In this document: positions 55,435 to 64,000 of the stretch, in pieces
How the letters are laid out: every line of letters begins with the position of its first letter
How positions within the stretch are numbered: the first letter of the stretch is position 1
Assembly (NCBI GenBank): GCA_964023205.1
Contig: OZ026844.1
Location: 13,936,790 to 14,000,789 of the forward strand
Origin: Lutraria lutraria
Lineage: Eukaryota > Mollusca > Bivalvia > Venerida > Mactridae
Length of the DNA stretch: 64,000 bases
Direction: 5' to 3'
Notes under the pieces: model-generated
Database searches by the model: none
Seen by the model: the letters and a program-made list of their open reading frames with translations, nothing else
Told to the model about the DNA's origin: nothing
Translations under genes and position numbers: made by a program

Positions 55435-57190
55435 TCGTGAGGTACAGTGCGCACAAGAAATAATTAATTGTCTCATGAGCCAAATCGGCTTGCCCTTGCC
55501 ACAGGTCTGACACTGTAATAAACAAAGCTTGGAGTACTCTTCTCGGGTAATGTTGAGGCTCTTCGAAGTCATCCGCAAGTCATAGTACATTTTTTGTAAT
55601 TGTTCTCCTATGGGCTTTTTTGCCTTTGGCTTTGGTACCATAAGCAGATTTATATTTGGTCAACTCTTTCATTGTTAGATTTTTTTTTCAATATTAGCGC
55701 TTATCCTTTAAAAGATAGGAAAAAATCAACACATTTTCTCTTGTCGCGTACTAAGCAATTTATAACTGACAAAAATCGCTAAATGTTATAACTCGCTGTA
55801 CGCATATATGCACTATATGGTTACTTTCTCTTTTTAATTAAACTCAGGTTACATGAATATATTCTCTCTGTAGTTACTACATGCTTTAAAGGTCCATTAG
55901 CTTTTGAATTTAGTAATACAGATCAATAGATGGAATGATAGGAAAATATAAGAAACATATTTTATTTGCTCTAAGACAATAATTTACGTTCATGATACCT
56001 TTTATGGCCACATCTCGTAAAAATGTTGTCAGATGATTTTTCTTATTTTTTTTGGCAATATCGTTGAAAATATTCTGTGCTACATTTCTATATGTACTTA
56101 TTGTTTAAAAAAGAAAATTACGGAATGTTTTTATTTCAAGTATAAGTCAGTTTTACTGATAAGATATTTCTAGGGGAAAAGACCTTCTTTAATTTAAACA
56201 TCCGAAAAGCTAATGGGGCCGCAAGTGTAAAATAAATACAAATGTAAGATGACGTTTATTTAGCGAGACTATTTCAATTGTTCTTAGTTAAGTCTTACTG
56301 GTATTGGCAAAAGAAAATCGCCCCCCCCCCCAAAAAAAAAGAATTAGTATAACCCAACTTATCTCTGTTTCTATGATAGTAAATAATTGCAAAATTGCTT
56401 ATAAACAAAAAATCCGAAAATCAAAATTATGATATTCATAATATAAGTTAATTTCGGGAAATAAATTTGGCTAGGCGAATGAATCATTATTTTTCACGAA
56501 CCTGGACCAATTAGTAAGACGTACTTATAACATTAAGTGTCGAAAGCACTTGACTGCTTGACATTTATATTGCGAACATGTGATTGTTATATTGCAATAA
56601 ATAATTATATATAATTGGTCATCATGCTCACTACAATGGTCACATGATCAGATCAATCGAATGATTGAAAAAACCGGCTTCATCAAGTTTCGATTTACAG
56701 GTCATTTCAAAAGTTTTGATTATTTGGATGACCAAATAATAATCTTGATCTATGTATTAATACTTGTGAAATATCATTTTGGTATTAACCAATAATATGA
56801 TTTATCACATTATGTCGCATGGTCATTAAATCGAGCTCATTATGTAACAACTATTCTGATTGGCCAATAGTATTGGAGCTGAGTTAAGGAAAGTTTTTTT
56901 TTGGAGTGTGCTTACATACGTATTGTGCAACAGCGGCGTGAATAAACACAAGGATAACTTTGATGTGACAAATGTCAACTTAGATATACCTGTTAATATA
57001 TGGCTTGCTTGTAACAGCTCGCCGTTTTATTGTGAGTAGTTCATTTACTACGCTCACTATGAAATTCATGAATGTAACTTTAACTTCATGCTTGCCTGGA
57101 CATTTTGAGGAGGGCCGCCTTTCAGCAATTTTTTTTAAACCGGATGTACTTTGGGGATTATCATCTGAGGTTTGGCTATTTTTAGTACTA
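55435..57190. other. Intergenic, no certain gene
   Basis: A minus-strand ORF at 55243-55641 with paired CxxC motifs runs into the SINE and is discussed as a finding. The rest shows a C10/A9 junction near 56,321-56,339 and no recognisable exon. Confidence 0.45.
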
Positions 57191-57208
57191 TGATATCATG
57201 GCTGTCAG

Positions 57209-57217
57209 TATATAAGG
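57209..57217 (+). promoter_or_regulatory. TATA box of the candidate cytokine gene
   Basis: TATATAAGG lies 83 bases before the first in-frame ATG of the proposed exon 1, leaving room for a start about 30 bases downstream and a short 5'UTR. A kB-like GGGGATTATC at 57153-57162 is a weak possible upstream site. Confidence 0.5.
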
Positions 57218-57291
57218 AGCGAAGTCATTATTAATCGAACAATGTAATAAGTGAACAAATTGAATAGTTTTGTTAACAAACTATACACTAT

Positions 57292-57337
57292 ATGATAATG
57301 ACACTAAATCTAAATATCAACGTATTTAATAAGAATT
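57292..57337 (+). CDS. Candidate cytokine exon 1
   Basis: ATG to a strong GTAAGT donor at 57338, 15 codons plus one base (phase 1). Encodes MIMTLNLNINVFNKN; a second ATG at 57298 is also in frame. If this exon is wrong, translation could start at the ATG at 57837, which is open into exon 2. Confidence 0.4.
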
Positions 57338-58343
57338 GTAAGTAAATTTTAATGAATTAACATAAAAGATGATAATGTAAACTAAAGTTTTATTTATTAG
57401 ATATATTTACTGTGATTATTTATCTGTACCTTTCATCACGATTGCATTGTCATTATTTTGCAGGACTTATAAAAGTAATAAATAAATTTATCGAATATAT
57501 AGAAGAAGGCTGAATTTAAATTTCTTTAAAATACAGCTATGGTTCATTTGTTAAAACATTTCTCATTTTATATCGGGAAACATCTTATTTATGCGTTGTA
57601 CCATTCCTAATAATAAGCTATTAGCAGTGTATTTGTGTGATGCTGAGTGTGTATTTACGGATAGAGAGAGCTCATGATAAATCCGATAGACATATTCACA
57701 TGTTTACATGAAACCGAAAGTAGAGGCGGCTAATCTTGGTTCTTGATAAAATAACGTTGCCGATTAATGAAACACGGGCTTCTTTTAATATGACAGTATA
57801 CATTCTAGGTTCGGATTTATAAAATGACTATGAGATATGAGTAGGGAGTTAAGATTTGGTTGTTCTTTAGATGTGTTCTTATGTGTTGTTTCAGGGTATG
57901 GATGTTGCTCTTTGCAAACAATTGGAATAGTTATAAGCTCATTAATAGCAGTAACGGGAGCGAATCCTATCATACTTCCTTGTAACGTTAATGATATCCC
58001 AGGTGACATTTCAGAAGAACATAGAACTGTGGACATGTTAATAAATAGAGCAAGCGCTGTTATCAATTTTGCAAACAAGGCAAAATATACACTTGTAAGT
58101 ATTATTGTCACGTGTGATGATCAGTATTTTTGGCTACTAGATAAGTTGGGTCATTTGTCATGATATATATCAATCGTCAATCATCAAGCATCGATCAGTG
58201 ATGGATGGTTAAGTTTATTTGAGACAAACTTCATGTAGAATGGATTCAGTCTGGATGTAATCAAACATGTTGATCATTATGTTATTTTGGGTTTATTATA
58301 TTTGAGACTGTGTTAATTGAACCCACAGGGTCGAACTACGATT

Positions 58344-58428
<85 letters not shown>

Positions 58429-60306
58429 TCTTAACGTAATACGTAAACAAATTGTTGCATGAAAAGTAAAGTTTTAAAACTGCATGAGCATTATTTATTT
58501 ATCTGCTAGTTGTTTTTACATCGTTGGCGATAAAACTGCCCATTTTTTTAGATTTTTAACAAAGCATTTTAAACATTTATGAAACTAATGAAAAAATGGA
58601 ATTTTCCAAATGTCAATAAATTTAAAATCTATTATCACCATTTCCTGGATGATTACGGAAATTGAATGCTATTTTTCTTTTTCTAAATGGTAAAAATAAT
58701 TGACATAATAATAGTCAGTCAGTCTTTGCTTCGTAATGTAATCATTGTGTAAGTTTTGCGTCGTAAAATGTGACAAGCGACGCATGTTACTATGTAGAGC
58801 TAGCACTTATAAGTCAAGTATTTCATTCAACATATTAGATCTAGTATAACCGTACATTCGAATTTTTAAATCCTCGTCAAGTTTCTCATTAATTATGTGT
58901 GTATTTAAATGCACAATTTGACAAGTGTGTTTAATAAGTAATTGGACAAATTAATATTTACTGACAAGCAATGGAGTCAAGTATGCGGTAGTGATCTCTT
59001 TCCTTATTTGGGTGATCAATCATTGTATGTAACGTTCTGTATGCATAATGAAATCTTAGGTTGTAAGCATTTTAATAAAGTCTGTAATGGTTTCATGTTG
59101 ATTGATATTTTACACCCTCGTTATGCCTACTGAGTTATTCCAGCATCTATATCAGAATATAATTCAATATACAGTAATGAGTAAAGACTGCATTATTAGA
59201 TTACTAGTCCAGACCAGGCTCTCTCTGTAGACACGTATTTCATGTTCAGAATGGTCTAATAATTCACTTAGATGATGTTAATACAGAGAAATTATGATAC
59301 GCAATTTTCCTGTTCCATTGTCCTAAATTTAGTCAGCTCCTTACTTATAAATATAATTATGTATATACTAAGTAAAGATTCTAGGATATCTATATACATC
59401 TTGTACATCATATTGTTTCCACAGATGTCGACAATGCTGTCATCAGACGAATTATCGAATGTCACCTTTCTGCCACAGGAACGATACTCATCAACTGGAG
59501 GCGAGTATTCGGTTAACACTACTGATGTAAGTATTTTTGATATCAATTAACCGTCACACTGAACCAATATAATTGCCGAGGGCTCGGAAACAGCGCGATA
59601 TACAATATTTCTGCTTACGTATCAATGTTTACGTACATACGTAATTCGTATTTTATTCATTTGTTTTGTGAAAGGTTATGGTTTGAATATATATAATTAT
59701 GCATATAACGTCGTATTTCATATTACATTTATATATGTGAGACTGTTGACGAATAAAAATCTTTAGGTTATGGACCACTAAGTATGTATATGAATACATT
59801 TTAAGGTTAGAGACCACTAATTCTGTTTATGAATAAAATCTTTAGGTTAGAGACCATTAATTGTGTTTATGAATATAATATTGAGGTTGAAGACCACTAA
59901 TTCTGTTTATCAGTATAATCTTAATGTTAAAGGCCGTTAATTGTATCTTCTTTCTTTTTTCTAGATGGCTCTGAAGTACAAATACTTCTATGAAGAAATA
60001 GTAAAGTTAAAAACATACCTCAAAGAATCATCGAAATTCATCAAAACATTACCCCTAGAGGGACATTTGAACAATCTATCTTTGGATGTTGAAAAACTTT
60101 TATGTGACGTGTTTATAGAGCATAGATACCTAGGTGGAGTTAGCGAAGATTTAAATACAACGCATGTCATGAACCCGTCATTCGAACTCCCAGTTGAGGA
60201 TAACCATTTCTACAATCAAACAAAACGAGTGTTTGTATTGCTGAATGATTGTATTAATCTGATGAATGCGTTTAAAACCATGGTTAGCAATAATACAAGT
60301 CAGTAG
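57292..60306 (+). CDS. Candidate secreted four-helix cytokine-like protein (four exons)
   Basis: Predicted 229-residue precursor from exons 57292-57337, 57895-58094, 59425-59526 and 59965-60306, with intron phases 1, 0, 0. Exon 2 supplies a hydrophobic signal core (TIGIVISSLIAVTGA) with likely cleavage near GA|NP. The mature chain reads as helix A (SEEHRTVDMLINRASAVINF onward into exon 3), a long loop, helix B (KYKYFYEEIVKLKTYLKESS), helix C (LNNLSLDVEKLLCDVFIEHR), another loop, and helix D (FYNQTKRVFVLLNDCINLMN). There are six or seven N-glycosylation sequons and three mature cysteines. Size, four helices with long A-B and C-D loops, sequons, and the phase pattern match class I helical cytokines of the IL-6/LIF type. 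Sequence identity is too low to name it; another helical secreted protein remains possible. Exon 1 is inferred from splice signals only. Confidence 0.6.
57895..58094 (+). CDS. Candidate cytokine exon 2 (signal peptide and helix A)
   Basis: 200 nt, phase 1 in, phase 0 out (GTAAGT donor). An alternative acceptor CTTTAG ending at 57870 is also in phase and would add eight residues. Confidence 0.6.
58341..58420. repeat. (GA)n microsatellite and G run
   Basis: About 75 bp of GAGAGA ending in a short G run, in intron 2 of the candidate cytokine gene. Confidence 0.9.
59425..59526 (+). CDS. Candidate cytokine exon 3 (end of helix A, A-B loop)
   Basis: 102 nt, phase 0 to 0, between TTTCCACAG and GTAAGT. 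Starts MSTMLSSDELSNVTFLPQER and ends VNTTD; two sequons. Confidence 0.65.
59757..59945. repeat. Minisatellite, ~42-bp unit, about 5 copies
   Basis: Units TTAGGTTAGAGACCACTAATTCTGTTTATGAATAAAATCT in tandem, ending 20 bases before exon 4 of the candidate cytokine gene. Confidence 0.75.
59965..60306 (+). CDS. Candidate cytokine exon 4 (helices B, C, D and stop)
   Basis: 342 nt with a very T-rich TTTCTTTTTTCTAG acceptor, phase 0 in; ends SNNTSQ and TAG. Three amphipathic helices separated by loops; four or more sequons. Confidence 0.7.
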   Translation: MALKYKYFYEEIVKLKTYLKESSKFIKTLPLEGHLNNLSLDVEKLLCDVFIEHRYLGGVSEDLNTTHVMNPSFELPVEDNHFYNQTKRVFVLLNDCINLMNAFKTMVSNNTSQ

Positions 60307-60383
60307 GACCCATTGCTCATTACAGTATTCATTTCTTACAAGATTCATACGCAACGGTGAAAAGATAACAACGAATATTGATA

Positions 60384-60396
60384 TATTTATTATTTA
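60384..60396 (+). promoter_or_regulatory. Possible AU-rich element in the candidate cytokine 3'UTR
   Basis: TATTTATTATTTA, 78 bases after the stop, has two ATTTA pentamers as in unstable cytokine mRNAs. In AT-rich DNA this can occur by chance. No canonical AATAAA was seen in the next ~500 bases. Confidence 0.25.
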
Positions 60397-60837
60397 GTTC
60401 AACAATTACATCAATCAGCTAGCTGACACTGATTGGATAAAAGCCGCGTAGAATAATAACCCCGTGGTTATAGTTTGTACCTTTGACTTTGTTGTAGCTC
60501 GTTAAACTGATGCATCGCTTTTTTTTATGATGATGTAAAGAAATGATTCCATTTTCTACATTCACAGTCACGTTTGCCATATGTGTTTTACCTAATGTGA
60601 TTCATCTCTGTGCAATAACTTTAATGTATACATTATCTATTTATATATAGCATCATGTTGTTTTTGTTCGACTTCCGTCCATATGAGGTTTTGAAACTGA
60701 TCGCCTTCATTATGTAGTGTATTATCATCATATAGAAATATCCGTTATATGTTAATATCCATCAACTTGTTTAGCACGCGAATCGTATTAGTCAAATTTA
60801 GTCATCAGAATAAGTTAAATAACCTCGTTGCTTCATT

Positions 60838-61540
60838 TTTCATTTTCAATTACAAGTTTATTTCAAGTCAGTATGTAAAGGCCTCGAGCCCAAAATACAT
60901 AATACATACAATTTTAACATAATAACATAGCTGAGTTGTGTCAATGATACAGAGTATTAAGTACAATATTTAAACATTCATTATTCTATCAACAAATTGA
61001 GCAATTTTATGGATGATTGTACAGTCTTCAGATTTCAACAACATATAAAAATTGTCTAAGTTCCTATCAGATGTATACCAGTTATATAAATATTGATCTC
61101 GAATATTTCTTAATCTTCTACAGTGAAATTCACATTCTACGACAGCAATATCATAGTTTTCATAACAAAATTGCAAATTCTGTTTTGTAGCGGAGTATGA
61201 TTGTATCTACCTAATTCTATATGAAATCGGTGGGATGAAGCTCTAAAACGAGCAAGAGAACGCCTAAGTTTAGTAGGTAGATCAATCGTAAGATAACGTT
61301 CAGTATTAAGTAAAGTTTTAAAATGTTGGTAGTGGTAGCATCGGCTAGATTCAGTAACTGATTGGTGCCAATCTTGGGTAAAAGTATCGATAAGTCTTTG
61401 GCGGAAAATACGTATAAAAGTCGATATATCTCCTACTTCATGCGAAATCCATACATAACCAAATCCGTACTTAAATAAAATATTTTTTACATGCGTAGCC
61501 CAAGTAATTCTTCCTACATTATCAAAAGATTTCATTCATG
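60838..61540 (-). pseudogene. 5'-truncated LINE, ORF2 C-terminal fragment
   Basis: Two overlapping minus-strand frames (61535-61137 and 61176-60970) match the C-terminal end of the LINE ORF2 at 41 kb: RIFRQRLIDTFTQDWHQSV, RRSLARFRASSHRFHIELGR and, after a frameshift near 61,160, a CYENYDIAVVECEFHC zinc-knuckle-like end. Everything upstream, including the reverse transcriptase, is missing, as expected of incomplete reverse transcription. It is a diverged relative, not a recent copy of the 41-kb element. Confidence 0.8.
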
Positions 61541-63329
61541 TTATTTGAGGTGTAAATTTTGGGCAGACGACACTATCTGGGACAAATCAAATCCAACACT
61601 GGCCCATTTACTGCTAATGAATGTGACGTCACTACTATTTAAAGTATGCGGGTCTGTCAAAGAATGCATTTTTTATTCTATTTTAGGTAAAAATTCCCGC
61701 TATTAGAAACATTTTAAATCTAGTTCAGTCAGTGCGCATGCGCGGAAAGTCTAAATTCAGTCTGTCTTTACTTATACCTCCCAGATGGAGTGCATTATTT
61801 GCATTCATTAACTCGATCACAGGATGATCCTTCCTGATGTTCATATACAAAGTTTTATACGAATCTGTTTAGTTAATGATTCATGGTGATAAATTCATAC
61901 CGTGACATTTGTACTATATTCATCATTAATTCACGCTGATTCTCGTTCCTGTATTTCCTTTTAAATCATTTAGGTTCACTTTAATATTAGCCATTCGCTC
62001 TGACTGATGTAGACAAATTTTCTCTCTTCTTCCGCCTTCCAATCCATTTGACAATTAGAAATATTGCTTCATAATTTAAAAAATTATAGTGAACCCGGAA
62101 ATTTAGCATATTTGTCGTTCAACACATGGACTATGGTGATATCGTTTGAACATTATACATTTTTATTGTTAATTACCATTCTGTACCCAAACAATCACAA
62201 AATACTTGTTGTGGTCGTATGTTTACATACTATTTTATGGATATCATGCTTTTAATTAACATCGTTTTCAATTTGCCTTTCTTTATCACTCATTGAAATT
62301 TACATTTAGCTTTCTGTGTGGCGTACGCCATTTTTTACAATGCGGGTTTAAGCGTGTACCTTTTTACATTAATTTGTCACTATTCTGCATTATTTTGTCT
62401 ATTTTGAATGTTAGGACTACGAGCGAAAATGTGATCATGTACATTTGTAATTTAGTCATTTATGTATTATTTATTGAACAATGCTTATCACGTGAAAGAG
62501 TCGTTAATTGTTTGTGTATGAATAATTCATCCGTTTATTTATTTATATATTTATTTATTCGTCTAGTCATTTGAAATCGTTTCTGCTCTCATTTTATGTC
62601 ACGCATTTATGTTTAGTAATTAGTAAGCTTATTTTTTTCAAATTTATCCATACTCATTTTTTTTTTTTATTATTTACAAGTTGTCGTTGTGTTCATGCCT
62701 TTATCTCATTGTGGTCCTGTATGTCTTTATATTTAATAGTCTTTCTTTTTTGTTTTAAATAAAATTTATTATAAAAATATGTCTTCCAAGTTGTTTTTTA
62801 TTTGTCAGCAGATTTCTGTTGGACGATGTGCATGTCAATAATCACGATAACGGATGCAAGTTCAAATTTGAAGTTTAAATATGAATGTAATATTTCCCAC
62901 ATTCCAGCCTATCACGTCTTTTGGCCACCATGTTACGAACAATACCAAAGGTAAAACAAAAATAGCAAAGAACAATGAATGGGAAATTTTCTTTACACGG
63001 TTCACGTTGTCTGATTGGTTAATCAAATTTTGTTATGTTTTTTTATTGGTCGATCAGTTTATGACTGATTTTAGTTACGCCTATTCTCATGCTTTTTTAT
63101 TATACTTGTATTTAGCTATTTATAGACTGGACATGCTGTGTCTTTCCGCGATACGGAGGCACAGTAACATACTTAAAGTATTTTAAAATATACACGTTGT
63201 TGTCTATACTCATTAATATACCAAACTTGGATAAATAGGCGTACTTACTTAAACCATAGACTTATAATACATTTTATATGTCTCTGCACACTGTATGTGA
63301 CCTTCTGTAAAGACGGGCATTTCCGCGTT
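61541..63329. other. Intergenic, no gene seen
   Basis: AT-rich DNA with hydrophobic random ORFs (for example 62,293-62,762). No exon or promoter recognised. Confidence 0.5.
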
Positions 63330-63534
63330 TACGACGTCACTCGGTTCGATCAGCTGTCCACGCTATATAATACCAATTATGAGTTTAAACTGGTTCCCGT
63401 TCCATGTTGCAGTGCACCAAAACTGTTTTGTACACACAAATCAACGGGAACCAGTTTCCAAAATGGTAAACTAGTCCCGTCTCCAATCTTACAGTATTGC
63501 GGACCCAAAATATAAGATTGGAGACGGGAACCAG
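63330..63534 (-). repeat. Dispersed repeat core, copy 3, with a nested hairpin
   Basis: AACTGGTTCCCGTTCCATGTTGCAGTGCA at about 63,389-63,417 is the reverse complement of the core at 32.6 and 51.3 kb. It is followed by a 17-bp perfect inverted repeat, TCCCGTCTCCAATCTTA (63475-63491) and TAAGATTGGAGACGGGA (63513-63529). A TATATAA lies at about 63,363-63,369. Confidence 0.6.
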
Positions 63535-64000
63535 ACTATACCAAAATAGACCATTAAACGGTTTAAGCGATGTTTGTACTGAAAAGCAGACGGTAATGTT
63601 TGACAAGCTCTAGTAACCTAGTCTTCCTCTCATAATCACTTAATTAAAGTGACAGTTTAAACAATGAAACGCCACAAATTGACACTTTGAAAATACAAAC
63701 AGTAACGGATCTGTTGTCGTATTCAGTTTATATTTAAAGAGTATGCTGAGTAGTAAGGAAATATCAATCTCTATACAGATTTGTCGTTCGTTATCTCTGC
63801 CCACACAGAAGGCGGCGTAGTATATGCTATGATATTTTATTGTCTCATGCACAAACCAGAACGTCTTAGCAATACAGAAAGTACAAACAATTGAGTACCC
63901 GAAGTATCCGCTTGCTCTGACTCAGGCACCAAGCGCAACAATTAGCACTTTAGAGAGATAACTATAATTGTGGAGATTCTTGCATAGTTTTTGGATAAGC
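63535..64000. other. Intergenic, no gene seen
   Basis: Nothing recognisable before the right edge. Confidence 0.5.

Noticed and set aside
62293..63186. Hydrophobic ORFs that resemble membrane proteins
   Set aside because: AT-rich sequence yields Phe/Leu/Ile-rich random ORFs; no splice structure, promoter or conserved motif.

Overview
The window looks like nuclear DNA from an animal, most likely a bivalve mollusc. It is AT-rich, genes are split by GT-AG introns, TACATGTA-type words are frequent, and there are many tRNA-derived SINEs, short inverted-repeat elements, minisatellites and a two-ORF LINE. The bivalve assignment is an inference from repeat style, from a Mab-21-family gene with a long C-terminal tail, and from general texture. 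No bacterial-type operons, functional tRNA or rRNA genes, or CRISPR arrays were seen.

Layout. (1) About 1-25,500, minus strand: the 5' half of one very large multi-exon gene, recognised as the central-apparatus axoneme protein CFAP54. I place about 30 coding exons with matching splice phases, giving about 1,500 residues including a fibronectin type III-like segment; the rest of the gene lies beyond the left edge. Its introns hold three copies of one SINE family, one copy of another, several MITEs, and a minisatellite touching a splice donor. (2) About 25,500-40,800: no protein gene recognised; mobile-element remnants, including a 1.67-kb element with 24-bp terminal inverted repeats, and a ~37-bp minisatellite. 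(3) 40,803-45,584, minus strand: a nearly complete LINE with ORF1 and an endonuclease/reverse-transcriptase ORF2, interrupted by two single-base frameshifts. (4) 47,621-49,696, plus strand: a single-coding-exon Mab-21/cGAS-like protein whose nucleotidyltransferase site has lost at least one, probably two, metal-binding acids. (5) 57,292-60,306, plus strand: a small four-exon gene for a secreted, glycosylated, all-helical protein with the intron-phase pattern 1-0-0, read here as a candidate four-helix cytokine. (6) About 60,840-61,540: a 5'-truncated relative of the LINE. The right end holds only repeats and non-coding DNA.

The most interesting items are the candidate helical cytokine, the Mab-21-like probable pseudoenzyme in the same window (a possible immune pairing, but proximity is the only link), and the LINE in which ORF2 follows ORF1 in the same frame across one TAA stop with no AUG. 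All assignments come from reading the sequence; no database search or structure prediction was run.
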